Origin: Cupriavidus consociatus
GTDB lineage: Bacteria > Pseudomonadota > Gammaproteobacteria > Burkholderiales > Burkholderiaceae
Direction of reading: 5' to 3'
Assembly: GCF_017814975.1 (NCBI RefSeq)
Contig: NZ_JAGIQA010000001.1
Coordinates: 558,001-622,000, forward strand
DNA: 64,000 nt
Shown: positions 41,534 to 50,775 of the stretch, in pieces
How the letters are laid out: every line of letters begins with the position of its first letter
Position numbering within the stretch: position 1 is the first letter of the stretch
The notes under the pieces: generated by a model
What the model was told of the DNA's origin: nothing
The model's input: the letters and a program-made list of their open reading frames with translations, nothing else
The model's database searches: none
Program-made: the position numbers and the translations under genes

Positions 41534-44338
41534 ATGGAGCTGCCGCTGCTGCTCGTGCTGCCGCTGGTGGCCGCCGGACTGACCTGGGTGATCGGCATGC
41601 GCGCGCCGCGGCTGGTGGCGCCCGTCATCGTCGGCCTGCCGCTGGTCGCGCTGGTGCTGCTGCTGCAGCTGCGCGGCGCGGTCTTCGACCAGCCCGGGGA
41701 CGGCCTGGCCTGGCGCGTGAGCTGGCTGCCCGCACTGGGTCTCGACCTGTCGCTGCGCCTGGACGGCCTGGCCTACCTGTTTGCGCTGCTGGTGGTCGGC
41801 GTGGGCCTGCTGGTGATCCTGTACGCGCGCTACTACCTGGCGCGCAATGAATCGGCGGTGCGCTTCTTCTGCCTGCTGCTGCTGTTCATGGCGGCCATGC
41901 TGGGCGTGGTGCTGGCCGGCAACCTGCTGTTGCTGGCGGTGTTCTGGGAGCTGACCAGCATCCTGTCGTTCTTGCTGATCGGCTTCTGGTCGTGGCGCGG
42001 CGATGCCCGCCAGGGCGCGCGCATGGCGCTGACCGTCACCGGCGGCGGCGGGCTGGCGCTGCTGGCCGGGGTGCTGCTGCTGGGCCATATGTGCGGCAGT
42101 TTCGAGCTGTCGGCAGTGCTGGCGCAGGCCGGCAGCGTGCAGCGCCATCCGCTCTACATGCCGATGCTGGTGCTGATCCTGCTGGCGGTGTTCACCAAGT
42201 CGGCGCAGTTCCCGTTCAGCTTCTGGCTGCCGCAGGCGATGGCCGCGCCCACGCCGGTGTCCGCGTACCTGCACTCCGCCACCATGGTCAAGGCCGGGGT
42301 GTTCCTGCTGGCGCGGCTGTACCCGGTGCTGGACGGCACCAACGGCTGGTTCTACCTGGTCAGCATGACCGGGCTGGCCACGCTGATTTTCGGCGCGGCG
42401 ATGGCGCTGCTGCAGCGCGATCTCAAGGGGCTGCTGGCGTACTCCACCATCAGCCACCTGGGACTGATCACGCTGCTGTTCGGGCTCGATACCCAGCTGA
42501 GCACGGTGGCGGCAATTTTCCACATCATCAACCACGCCGTGTTCAAGGCGTCGTTGTTCATGGCGGCCGGCATCATCGACCACGAGACCGGCACGCGCGA
42601 CCTGGACCGGCTGCACGGGCTGGCGCGCTACATGCCGCATACGGCGGTGCTGGCGATCGTGGCGTCGCTGTCGATGGCGGGCGTGCCGCTGTTCAACGGC
42701 TTCCTCAGCAAGGAAATGTTCTTTGGCGAGACCCTGGCGCAGGGCTTGCTGGGCGACTTCAACTGGGTCATTCCGGCGGCGGCAACCATGGCTGGCGCGC
42801 TCACGATGGCGTATTCGCTGCGCTTCATCTACGGCGTGTTCTTCGGCGGCAGGCAGCCCGACGTCCCCAACTATCCGCCGCACGAGCCGCCGCGCTTCAT
42901 GAAGGTGCCGGTGGAATTCCTGGTGGTGATCTGCCTGGTGGTGGGGCTGGTGCCTGCCTACACCGTTGGCACCCTGCTGGCGGCGGCGTCGCTGGCCACG
43001 CTGCGCGCGCCGCTGCCGGCGTACAGCCTGAACCTGTGGCATGGGGTCAACCTGCCGCTGGTGATGAGCCTGCTGTCCATGACGGGCGGCGCGGCGCTGT
43101 TCTTCCTGCGCCGCGATGCGCTGCGCCGCTGGCAGCAGTCGCTCGAGCACCTGAACGCGCGCCGCTCGTTCGAGAGCGGCATGCGCGCGCTGGAGCGTAT
43201 CGCCACCGCGCTCACGCGCACGCTGGAGCGCGGCTCGTTGCCGGGCTATATCGCCTGGATGCTGCTGGCGCTGCTGGCGATTCCGGCCTGGTTCCTGGCC
43301 GATCTCGACGCGCTCGCCGGCACCGTCCCGGCCGGCGCGCTCGACCCGCTGGGCGCCGCGGCGCTGGCGATACTGGCGGTGCTGGCGCTTGCCGTGGTGG
43401 CCGCGCGCGGGCAACGGCTGGCAGCACTGGTGCTGCTCGGCGGCTGCGGGCTGATGGTGTCGCTGGTGTTCCTGCGCTTTTCGGCACCGGACCTGGCGCT
43501 GACGCAGCTGTCGGTGGAAGTGGTGACGGTGCTGCTGCTGGTGCTGGCGCTGTTCTACCTGCCGCGCGAGACGGCCGAGCAGGGCGGCGCCGCGCGCCGC
43601 ACCCGCGACGTGGCGCTGGCACTGGGCGGCGGCACGCTGCTGGCGGTGGCGGCCTATGCGGTGATGACGCGCCCGTACGACCCGGTGTCCGCGTTCTATA
43701 TCGAGCAGGCGGTGCCGGGCGGCGGCGGCCACAACGTGGTCAACGTGCTGCTGGTGGACTTCCGCGGCTTCGATACCATGGGCGAGATCTGCGTGCTGCT
43801 GATCGCCGGCCTGGCGGTGCAGGCGCTGCTCAAGGGCATGCGCCTGCCAACGCCGTCGGCCGCGCCGGACGGGCTGCCGTGGACCAGCCAGGCGCATCCG
43901 CTGCTGCTGGCCATGCTGGCGCGGCTGATGCTGCCGCTGACGCTGCTGGTGGCGGTGTTTATCCTGCTGCGCGGGCACAACCTGCCCGGCGGCGGCTTTA
44001 TCGCTGCGCTGATCACGTCGGTGGCGCTGCTGCTGCAGTACGTGGCCAACGGCGTGCGCTGGACCGAAGCGCGCATCGCGCCGGACTACCGCGCCATTGC
44101 CGGCGCCGGCATCCTGCTGGCGGGGCTGACCGGCCTCGGCAGCCTGGCCTTCGGCTACCCGTTCCTGACCACGGCATTCGGCCATTTCCACCTGCCGGGC
44201 ATCGGCGAAATCGAGCTGGCCACGGCCATGATCTTTGACCTTGGGGTGTTCTGCACCGTGACCGGGACCACGCTGGTCATCGTCTCGCACCTTGGCGTGC
44301 GCAACCTGCCGCCCGCGCGTGCTGAGGAGGAGGACTGA
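41534..44338 (+). CDS. mrpA: Mrp-type Na+/H+ antiporter subunit A fused to subunit B
   Basis: 934 residues. Residues 1-640 are the NuoL-like MrpA channel part (ELTSILSFLLIGFWSW, KSAQFPFSFWLPQAMAAPTPVSAYLHSATMVKAG, in outline). The MbhD-like region (SAFYIEQAVPGGGGHNVVNVLLVDFRGFDTMGE) follows near 720-770 and the MrpB domain (RGHNLPGGGFIAALITSVALLLQY ... IEIATAM-like end) occupies about 790-930. This A-B fusion is known from the PhaAB subtype of proteobacteria. Inner membrane; exchanges cytoplasmic Na+ or K+ for protons. Its stop overlaps mrpC by one base. Confidence 0.96.
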   Translation: MELPLLLVLPLVAAGLTWVIGMRAPRLVAPVIVGLPLVALVLLLQLRGAVFDQPGDGLAWRVSWLPALGLDLSLRLDGLAYLFALLVVGVGLLVILYARYYLARNESAVRFFCLLLLFMAAMLGVVLAGNLLLLAVFWELTSILSFLLIGFWSWRGDARQGARMALTVTGGGGLALLAGVLLLGHMCGSFELSAVLAQAGSVQRHPLYMPMLVLILLAVFTKSAQFPFSFWLPQAMAAPTPVSAYLHSATMVKAGVFLLARLYPVLDGTNGWFYLVSMTGLATLIFGAAMALLQRDLKGLLAYSTISHLGLITLLFGLDTQLSTVAAIFHIINHAVFKASLFMAAGIIDHETGTRDLDRLHGLARYMPHTAVLAIVASLSMAGVPLFNGFLSKEMFFGETLAQGLLGDFNWVIPAAATMAGALTMAYSLRFIYGVFFGGRQPDVPNYPPHEPPRFMKVPVEFLVVICLVVGLVPAYTVGTLLAAASLATLRAPLPAYSLNLWHGVNLPLVMSLLSMTGGAALFFLRRDALRRWQQSLEHLNARRSFESGMRALERIATALTRTLERGSLPGYIAWMLLALLAIPAWFLADLDALAGTVPAGALDPLGAAALAILAVLALAVVAARGQRLAALVLLGGCGLMVSLVFLRFSAPDLALTQLSVEVVTVLLLVLALFYLPRETAEQGGAARRTRDVALALGGGTLLAVAAYAVMTRPYDPVSAFYIEQAVPGGGGHNVVNVLLVDFRGFDTMGEICVLLIAGLAVQALLKGMRLPTPSAAPDGLPWTSQAHPLLLAMLARLMLPLTLLVAVFILLRGHNLPGGGFIAALITSVALLLQYVANGVRWTEARIAPDYRAIAGAGILLAGLTGLGSLAFGYPFLTTAFGHFHLPGIGEIELATAMIFDLGVFCTVTGTTLVIVSHLGVRNLPPARAEEED

Positions 44339-44718
44339 TGGCCGCCCTCTACGCCTTGACCATCGGCATCCTGACTGCCTGCGGCATCTACCTGCTGCTG
44401 CGCGAGCGCGTCTTCACCGTGGTGCTGGGCCTGACGCTGCTGTCGTATGCGGTCAGCCTGTTCCTGCTCGGCATGGGCCGGCTGTCGATCGGCCGGCCGC
44501 CGGTGATCGTGCCTGGCGCCAGCTATGCCGATCCGCTGCCGCAGGCGCTGGTGCTGACCGCCATCGTGATCGCGTTCGGCATGACGGCGTTTGCCGTGGT
44601 GCTGGCGCTGCGGTCGCTGGGACTGACCGGCAGCGACCATGTCGACGCCGCCAGCAAGCCGGAAAGCGGCACGGTGCCAGATCCGGACGGCGATGAAGCA
44701 CGGGGGCCGCGGGCATGA
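44338..44718 (+). CDS. mrpC: Mrp antiporter subunit C (NuoK-like)
   Basis: 126 residues with three membrane helices, homologous to NuoK: YALTIGILTACGIYLLLRERVFTVVLGLTLLSYAVSLFLLGMG and DPLPQALVLTAIVIAFGMTAFAVVLALR, the latter with the conserved DPLPQALVLTAIVI segment. The polar tail (about 100-126) is variable. It starts on the stop of mrpA (TGATG) and ends in an ATGA overlap with mrpD, showing translational coupling. Confidence 0.96.
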   Translation: MAALYALTIGILTACGIYLLLRERVFTVVLGLTLLSYAVSLFLLGMGRLSIGRPPVIVPGASYADPLPQALVLTAIVIAFGMTAFAVVLALRSLGLTGSDHVDAASKPESGTVPDPDGDEARGPRA

Positions 44719-46253
44719 TCCACGCCGTGCTTCTCCCCATCCTGCTGCCGATGTTCGCCGGTGCGCTGCTGGCGGCGATGCCGGCGCAGGCGCTGCGCGC
44801 GCAGCGTGCCGTGTGCGCGGTAGTGACGCTGTTGCTGCTGCCGGTGGCCGTCATGCTGATGCAGCATGCGGCAACCGGCGCCATCGACGTCTACGCGATG
44901 GGCAACTGGGCCGCGCCGTTCGGCATCGTGCTGCAGCTGGACCGCACCGGCGCCATGATGCTGGTGCTGACCGCGGTGCTGGCGGTTGCGGCGCTCGCCG
45001 CGGCGGGTGATGGCACGGCACGCCAGGGCCGGCATTTCCACGCGCTGTTCCAGTTCCAGCTGATGGGCCTGAACGGCGCCTTCCTGGCCGGCGACCTGTT
45101 CAACCTGTTCGTCTTCTTCGAGATCCTGCTGATCGCCTCCTACGCGCTGCTGGTGCACGGCGCCGGGCGCGCGCGCATCGGCGCGGGGCTCCATTACGTG
45201 ATCCTGAACCTGGTGGCGTCGTCGTTCTTCCTGGTGGCGATCGGCGTGCTGTACGGGCTCAGCGGCACGCTCAACATGGCGCACCTGGGCTTGCGGCTGG
45301 CCGGCCTGCCGGCGCAGGACCTGCCGCTCGCGGTGGCCGCCGGCGTCATGCTGATGCTGGTGTTCGGGCTCAAGGCGGCGCTGTTCCCGCTGTATTTCTG
45401 GCTGCCGCGCGCCTATGCCAGCGCCACCGGCCCGGTCGCCGCGCTGTTCGCCATCATGACCAAGGTCGGCATCTACGCCATGCTGCGCTGTGCCGCGCTG
45501 CTGTTCGGCGGCGCGCAAGGGCTGCTGGGACCGTTCCTGCATGACTGGGTGTTTCCGCTGGCGCTGTTGACGCTGGCGATCGGCGGCATCGGCGCGGTGG
45601 CAGCCCGCACGCTGCGCGCGATGACAAGCTACCTGGTGGTGGCCTCAGTGGGCTTGCTGTCGGCGTGCGTGGCGATGCAGACGCAAGCCGGCTGGGCCGC
45701 CGCGCTGTACTACCTGCCCAGCACCACGCTGTGCACGGCGGGCCTGTTCCTGCTGGCCGATGCGCTGGAGCCGGATCCCGCGCGCGATGGCGCGCCGCCG
45801 GTGGCCTCGCGGCTGGCCGGCGTGCTGTACCTGGTCGGCGTGCTCGCGGCGGTGGGCCTGCCGCCGCTGTCGGGCTTCCTGGGCAAGGCCATGATCCTGC
45901 GCGCGACTCCGGTGCCGTGGATGCCGGCGCTGTGGCCGGTGGTGCTGGTGTCGAGCCTGCTGTTGCTGATCGCGGCGTCGCGCACCGGCACGCGGCTGCT
46001 GTGGCGCCTGCCGCACGAGGCAGCGCAGGTGCCGGAAGGCGCCGAGTATCTCGACGAGGATCATCCCTTTGCCGCGCGCTCCCGCATGCGGCCGGACCCG
46101 CGCAAGCTGGCCTGCTGCGCGCTGCTGCTGGCGGGCAACGTCGCGCTGACCGTGTACGCGCGGCCGGCCACCGAATATATGGCGGACGCCGCCGCGCAAC
46201 TGCTGGACCGCGCGGCCTACCTGCGGGCCGTGCTGCCCGCGCAGAAGGAGTAG
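44715..46253 (+). CDS. mrpD: Mrp antiporter subunit D (NuoM/N-like)
   Basis: 512 residues, about fourteen membrane helices. GDLFNLFVFFEILLIASYALLVHG, KAALFPLYFWLPRAYASATGPVAALFAIMTKVGIYAMLR and GLPPLSGFLGKAMILRAT carry the conserved Glu and Lys of the proton path. MrpA and MrpD are the two large ion-moving subunits. Overlaps mrpC by 4 bp and ends 3 bp before mrpE. Confidence 0.97.
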   Translation: MIHAVLLPILLPMFAGALLAAMPAQALRAQRAVCAVVTLLLLPVAVMLMQHAATGAIDVYAMGNWAAPFGIVLQLDRTGAMMLVLTAVLAVAALAAAGDGTARQGRHFHALFQFQLMGLNGAFLAGDLFNLFVFFEILLIASYALLVHGAGRARIGAGLHYVILNLVASSFFLVAIGVLYGLSGTLNMAHLGLRLAGLPAQDLPLAVAAGVMLMLVFGLKAALFPLYFWLPRAYASATGPVAALFAIMTKVGIYAMLRCAALLFGGAQGLLGPFLHDWVFPLALLTLAIGGIGAVAARTLRAMTSYLVVASVGLLSACVAMQTQAGWAAALYYLPSTTLCTAGLFLLADALEPDPARDGAPPVASRLAGVLYLVGVLAAVGLPPLSGFLGKAMILRATPVPWMPALWPVVLVSSLLLLIAASRTGTRLLWRLPHEAAQVPEGAEYLDEDHPFAARSRMRPDPRKLACCALLLAGNVALTVYARPATEYMADAAAQLLDRAAYLRAVLPAQKE

Positions 46254-46256
46254 GCC

Positions 46257-46760
46257 ATGCTGCATCGCCTGCTGCCGCATCCCTGGCTCAGCCTGATTCT
46301 GCTGCTCATGTGGCTGATGCTGACCAACAGCATCGCGCCCGGCCATTTGCTGCTGGGCGCGCTGCTCGGCTGGGCCATCGGCCGCCTGGCCGACCGCTGG
46401 CTGGTGCTGGGCGCGTTCCGGCTGTCGCGTCCCGACCTGATCCTGCGCCTGAGCATCCATGTGCTGATCGATATCGTCATGGCCAATATCGAAGTGGCCA
46501 TCCTGGTGCTGGGCCGCACCGCGCGGCTGCGGCCGGCCTTTATCGTGGTGCCGCTGGACGTGGAACACGAACTGGCCACCACCGCGCTGATCAGCATCGT
46601 CTCGCTGAGCCCCGGCACGCTGTGCGCCGAACTGAGCGACGACCGGCGCGCGCTGCTGGTCCATGTGCTCGACCTGGAAGAAGAGGCGGCCCTGGTCGAA
46701 CGCATCAAGTCGCGCTATGAAATCCCGCTGAAGGAGATCTTCCAATGCTTGCCATCGTGA
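46257..46760 (+). CDS. mrpE: Mrp antiporter subunit E
   Basis: 167 residues: two membrane helices (about 10-45) and a soluble C-terminal part. LSLILLLMWLMLTNSIAPGHLLLGALLGWAIG and ISIVSLSPGTLCAELSDDRRALLVHVLDLEE are family hallmarks (the TPGT-type motif is SPGT here). Required for stable assembly in studied Mrp complexes. The last 16 bases overlap mrpF. Confidence 0.95.
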   Translation: MLHRLLPHPWLSLILLLMWLMLTNSIAPGHLLLGALLGWAIGRLADRWLVLGAFRLSRPDLILRLSIHVLIDIVMANIEVAILVLGRTARLRPAFIVVPLDVEHELATTALISIVSLSPGTLCAELSDDRRALLVHVLDLEEEAALVERIKSRYEIPLKEIFQCLPS

Positions 46761-47017
46761 TACCGGTGTGCCTGGTCATCCTCGGGCTGGCCTTCCTGCT
46801 GACCTTTGCGCGGCTGCTGCGCGGGCCCAGCCTGCCGGACCGCATCGTGGCGCTCGATACGCTCAATATCAACGCCATTGCGCTGATCGTGCTGCTGGGT
46901 ATCAGCCTGGATTCGGCGATGTTCTTCGAGGCTGCGCTGCTGATCGCGGTGATGGGCTTCGTGGGTACGGTGGCGCTGTCCAAGTACCTGCAGCGCGGCG
47001 ACATCATCGAATACTAA
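46745..47017 (+). CDS. mrpF: Mrp antiporter subunit F
   Basis: 90 residues with three helices: LLRGPSLPDRIVALDTLNINAIALIVLLGI contains the conserved GPS-PDR-VALD motif. It overlaps mrpE by 16 bp and lies 12 bp before mrpG. Belongs to the same inner-membrane complex. Confidence 0.95.
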   Translation: MLAIVIPVCLVILGLAFLLTFARLLRGPSLPDRIVALDTLNINAIALIVLLGISLDSAMFFEAALLIAVMGFVGTVALSKYLQRGDIIEY

Positions 47018-47029
47018 GGAGCCACGGCC

Positions 47030-47374
47030 ATGCTGCATCCCGTTGCGGAATTCGTTGTCTGCGCGCTGCTTGTGATCGGCAGCGTATTCATGCTGGTGGG
47101 GGCGATCGGGCTGTTCCGCCTGCCGGACTTCTTCATGCGGCTGCACGGGCCCACCAAGTCGACCACGCTGGGCGTGGGCGGGGTGGTGCTGGGGTCCGTG
47201 GCGTATTTCAGCTTCCGGGGCGATGCCAGCCTGCATGAGCTGCTGGTGACCGCGTTCCTGTTCCTGACCGCGCCGATCAGTGCCCATATGCTGTCCAAGG
47301 CCGCGTTGCAGCGCCAGCTGCCGGTGGATCCGCGCACGCGCGGCAGCGGCTGGCTGCCGCGCATCCGTGACTGA
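47030..47374 (+). CDS. mrpG: Mrp antiporter subunit G
   Basis: 114 residues with three helices: GSVFMLVGAIGLFRLPDFFMRLHGPTKSTTLGVGGVVLGS has the diagnostic GLxRLPDxxxRxHxxTK(S/A)xTLG motif. AAGGAG precedes the start. Last gene of the Mrp operon; a convergent DUF72 gene begins its 3' end 25 bp away, and no T-rich terminator is seen between them. Confidence 0.96.
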   Translation: MLHPVAEFVVCALLVIGSVFMLVGAIGLFRLPDFFMRLHGPTKSTTLGVGGVVLGSVAYFSFRGDASLHELLVTAFLFLTAPISAHMLSKAALQRQLPVDPRTRGSGWLPRIRD

Positions 47375-47399
47375 CGCCAACTAAGGCACCCGCAATCCC

Positions 47400-48269
47400 T
47401 CATTCCTTCTGCAGCATGCGCATCAGGCGCTGCGCATCGAACGGCGCCTTGACCTTCTTGTCGTTATCGAAATAGCAGTAGACGTCGCGGTGCGCCGCCT
47501 TGCGCGGGCGTTTGGGCGAGATCCGCTGCGCATCGGCCGGTTCGTGGCCGCTCGCCCATTTGCCCAGCCGTGCCGCCCAGCGGTGCAGCGCCTTGTCGGA
47601 GTAGCTGCCGCCGTACAGCGTCTGGCTGCCGTGCAGCCGCAGGTAGAGGAAATCGCTGGTCACGTCTTCGGCGTAAGGCCAGTCCGCCACGGCGTCGGAG
47701 ATCACCAGCGCGACGCGATGGCGCCGCAGCAGCGCCGGGAATTCGGGCGTGCAGAAGCTGTCGTGCCGGATTTCCACGGCGTGCCGGATCCGGCGCCGGC
47801 GCCGGGTGTCGCACCACGGCTGTTTCACCCGGCTGTCATGATCGCGCGCCAGTTCGCGCGCGCTGTGGGTGTCGTGCGGCAGCAGTGCGAGGAAGCGCTC
47901 CATCCGCTCGGGATCGAAGGCGAAATTGGGCGGGAACTGCCACAGCATCGGGCCCAGCTTTTCCTCCAGCGCCAGCACGCCGGACGCCAGGAAGTTGGCC
48001 ATGGCCGGGCGCGCCTTGTCGTCGCGGAAACGCAGCATGTGCGTCAGGTAGCGCGATCCCTTGACACTGAAGACAAAATCCTCGGGCGTGGCTTCGTACC
48101 AGGCGCGATAGCTGCGCAGCGTCTGCAGCGCATAGTGCGAGCCGTTGATCTCGATGGAGTCGACCGCGCGCGAGGCAAACTCCAGCTCGCGCCGTTGCGC
48201 CAGCCCCTTTGGGTAGAACACGCCGCGCCACCCGTCATAGCGCCAGCCCGAGATGCCGATCCGGATCAT
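47400..48269 (-). CDS. DUF72 domain protein
   Basis: 289 residues from ATG 48269 (MIRIGISGWRYDGWRGVFYPKGLAQRRELEFASR); upstream in-frame sequence to 48371 is not conserved. IEINGSHYALQ, FSVKGSRYLTHMLR, LGPMLWQFPPNF, and DFLYLRLHG are the hallmark blocks of this TIM-barrel family, whose biochemical role is unproven. An Arg-rich insert (DTRRRRRIRHAVEIRH) is noticeable. Convergent with mrpG and divergent from the small gene at 48361. Confidence 0.9.
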   Translation of the reverse strand: MIRIGISGWRYDGWRGVFYPKGLAQRRELEFASRAVDSIEINGSHYALQTLRSYRAWYEATPEDFVFSVKGSRYLTHMLRFRDDKARPAMANFLASGVLALEEKLGPMLWQFPPNFAFDPERMERFLALLPHDTHSARELARDHDSRVKQPWCDTRRRRRIRHAVEIRHDSFCTPEFPALLRRHRVALVISDAVADWPYAEDVTSDFLYLRLHGSQTLYGGSYSDKALHRWAARLGKWASGHEPADAQRISPKRPRKAAHRDVYCYFDNDKKVKAPFDAQRLMRMLQKE

Positions 48270-48360
48270 TTGCCTTGCTCGAGTGTGCACTGTATTTTTT
48301 GCAATGACACGCACCACGCGCGGTGCGCACGTCGTGCCCAAATTGAAGGGGGTAAGTCCC

Positions 48361-48606
48361 ATGACCGCCACGCAAGTTTCGCGCCTTGATGCCTGCGCCT
48401 ATCTGCTGCACCTGCTGCTGCAGCGCGCCGAGGCGAGCCAGCCCGGCTTCCTGGACGAACTGATCCGCGGCGTTGCCGCCGACCGCGCCGGCATGCCTGA
48501 CGTGCCGGACCGGGAACGCACACTGCCAGTATTCGACGAAGCGCTGCGCATGCTCGAATTCGCCAACGCGCAGATGAAGGAGGCCCGGGCGCTGGGGCGG
48601 CCCTGA
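48361..48606 (+). CDS. Small hypothetical protein
   Basis: 81 residues from ATG 48361 with AAGGGGG about eight bases upstream. Mostly helical: RLDACAYLLHLLLQRAEASQPGFLDELIRG and RTLPVFDEALRMLEFANAQMKEAR. No signal peptide, no membrane helix, no recognised domain. It is divergent from the DUF72 gene, and an in-frame extension to 48253 overlaps the DUF72 start and was rejected. Confidence 0.65.
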   Translation: MTATQVSRLDACAYLLHLLLQRAEASQPGFLDELIRGVAADRAGMPDVPDRERTLPVFDEALRMLEFANAQMKEARALGRP

Positions 48607-48713
48607 CGCCATTACGCCACGGCAGGCAGCGCCGTCTGGTTTACTTTCGCAGCCAGGTGTCCTACACCCACTGAGGCGATCCCGGCTTCCAGCGCCCGGG
48701 CAAGGGGACTTCC

Positions 48714-49553
48714 ATGGCTTTGCCGAATGCCGACCAGCCGAATGCCGACCGCCTGTTCGCGGGTGCGATCCCCGACATTTACGCATCGCTGATGGTGCCC
48801 ATGATCTTTGCGCCCTATGCCGCCGACCTGGCACAGCGGATCGCCGCGCTGCAACCGCGCCGGGTGCTGGAACTGGCCGCCGGCACCGGCGTGCTCACGC
48901 GCGAACTGGCGCGCCGGCTCGCGCCCGACGCCATCATCGTCGCCACCGACCTCAATGCGCCAATGCTGGCGCGGGCCCAGGCCGAAGGCACGGAGCGCCC
49001 CGTGACCTGGCAGGAGGCCGACGCGATGGCGCTGCCGTTCGGCGATGCCAGCTTCGACCTGGTGGCCTGCCAGTTCGGCGTGATGTTCTTCCCGGACAAG
49101 GCCAGGGCCTTCGCCGAGGCGCGCCGCGTGCTGGTGCCGGGCGGGACGCTGGTCTTCAACGTGTGGGACCGGATCGAATTCAACGCCTTTGCCCGCGATG
49201 TCGCGGCGGCGCTGGCCCGCCTGTTCCCCGAATCGCCGCCGGATTTCATGGCGCGCACGCCGCACGGCTATCACAGCCAGGTGGCGATCGAGCAGGACTT
49301 GCGGCAGGGCGGCTTTACCGCGCCGCCGCTGTTCGAGACCGTCACCGCCACCAGCCGCGCCGATGCCGCCCGCATCCCCGCGGTGGCGTACTGCCAGGGC
49401 ACGCCGCTGCGCGCGGAGCTGGAGCGGCGCGGTCCCGATGCGCTGGCGCGGGCTACCGACGCGTGCACACGGGCGTTCCTGGAGGCATATGGAGACGGCC
49501 CCGTCTCCGGGCCGATGCAGGCGCACGTCGTGAGGGCCGCCGCCAGCGCCTGA
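48714..49553 (+). CDS. Class I SAM-dependent methyltransferase
   Basis: 279 residues. Motif I VLELAAGTGVLTRELARRL (about 51-69), the acidic strand end ATDLNAPML, and the later FDLVACQFGVMFFPDKARAFAEARRVLVPGGTLVFNVWD are the Methyltransf_11 pattern also seen in UbiE/COQ5-type enzymes. The substrate is unknown. Soluble, no neighbours in operon. It ends 181 bp before the patatin gene, a stretch in which no gene was found. Confidence 0.9.
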   Translation: MALPNADQPNADRLFAGAIPDIYASLMVPMIFAPYAADLAQRIAALQPRRVLELAAGTGVLTRELARRLAPDAIIVATDLNAPMLARAQAEGTERPVTWQEADAMALPFGDASFDLVACQFGVMFFPDKARAFAEARRVLVPGGTLVFNVWDRIEFNAFARDVAAALARLFPESPPDFMARTPHGYHSQVAIEQDLRQGGFTAPPLFETVTATSRADAARIPAVAYCQGTPLRAELERRGPDALARATDACTRAFLEAYGDGPVSGPMQAHVVRAAASA

Positions 49554-49734
49554 CGGAGGTCCAGGCATGGCGCCGGCGGCAAGCCCGCCATCGGTCCGGC
49601 CGTAAGGACACACGCCGGGCCACGCGCCGGGCTGCCGTAAAACGGCTTATTCCCTACACTGGATTGATACGAATCACCGCCCGCAGCACGGAGCCTGGCG
49701 CACCCGCATGGCGCGCCAGGGGAGGGAGCCTCGG

Positions 49735-50775
49735 ATGCAGCCGGACCAGCCAGATCAGCCAGACCACAAACCCGTCTCGCTTGCCCTGCAGGGCGGTGGC
49801 ATGCACGGCGCCTTCACCTGGGGCGTGCTCGACCGCCTGCTGGAGGACGGGAGGCTGGCGATCGAGGGCGTCAGCGCCACCAGCGCCGGCGCCATGAACG
49901 GCGCGGTGCTGGCCTACGGGATGCTGCAAGGCGGCAGCGCCGGCGCGCGCGAGGCCTTGCACTCGTTCTGGCAGGCGATCTCGAACTCGGCGCAGCGCTA
50001 TAGCCCGTTCCGCTGGATGCCCTGGTTCAAGACCGGCCATACCCTGGGGCTGAACCATTCGCCGCTGTACGCCATGGCCGACATTGCGCTGCGCCTGCTG
50101 TCGCCGTACCAGTTCAATCCCAACAACCTGAACCCGCTGCGCGAAGTGCTCGGCACGCAGGTGGATTTCGCCGCGCTGCGCGAGCATTGCCCGATCCGAC
50201 TCTACCTGTGCGCGACCAATATCGAGACCGGCCGCATACGCATCTTCCCGCCGGAGGAACTGAGCATCGATGCCGTGCTGGCCTCGGCCTGTGTTCCCAC
50301 GCTGTTCCAGGCGGTATGCATCGATGGCCAGTATTACTGGGACGGCGGCTATGTCGGCAATCCGGCGATCTTTCCGCTGATCTACCACTGCCAGACCCGC
50401 GACGTGGTCATCGTTCATATCAACCCGATCGTGCGCCACGGCGTGCCGACCTCGGCGGCGGATATCCTTAACCGCGTCAACGAACTCAGCTTCAACTCAT
50501 CGCTGATGCGCGAGATGCGCGCCATTGCCTTTGTCACCTCGCTGATCCAGCAAGGCAAGGTGGACGGGCGCGAGATGAAGGAGATGTGGATCCACTCGAT
50601 CCGCTCCGACGAGACCATGGCGGCGCTTGGCGTGTCAACCAAGTACAACGCCGACTGGGGCTTCCTGTGCGCGCTGCGCGACCAGGGCCGCAAGCAGGCC
50701 ACGGCCTGGCTGGCACAGCACTACGACAGCATCGGCCAGCGCTCCAGCATCGACATCAGCGGCGAATTCCTGTGA
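49735..50775 (+). CDS. Patatin-like phospholipase
   Basis: 346 residues from ATG 49735, chosen for the strong GGGAGGGAG ribosome-binding site; an in-frame ATG at 49708 would add nine residues. Oxyanion-hole GGGMHGAFTWG (about 20-30), nucleophile elbow ATSAG with Ser50 (the first Gly of GxSxG is Ala), and the DGG of the catalytic Asp (WDGGYVGNPA) are present. Cytoplasmic or membrane-associated lipid acyl hydrolase. Its last 20 bases overlap the convergent HD gene. Confidence 0.92.
   Translation: MQPDQPDQPDHKPVSLALQGGGMHGAFTWGVLDRLLEDGRLAIEGVSATSAGAMNGAVLAYGMLQGGSAGAREALHSFWQAISNSAQRYSPFRWMPWFKTGHTLGLNHSPLYAMADIALRLLSPYQFNPNNLNPLREVLGTQVDFAALREHCPIRLYLCATNIETGRIRIFPPEELSIDAVLASACVPTLFQAVCIDGQYYWDGGYVGNPAIFPLIYHCQTRDVVIVHINPIVRHGVPTSAADILNRVNELSFNSSLMREMRAIAFVTSLIQQGKVDGREMKEMWIHSIRSDETMAALGVSTKYNADWGFLCALRDQGRKQATAWLAQHYDSIGQRSSIDISGEFL

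Noticed and set aside
41480..44290. Open frame of 936 codons opposite mrpA
   Set aside because: His/Gln/Arg-rich translation without motifs. The plus strand is clearly MrpA-MrpB.
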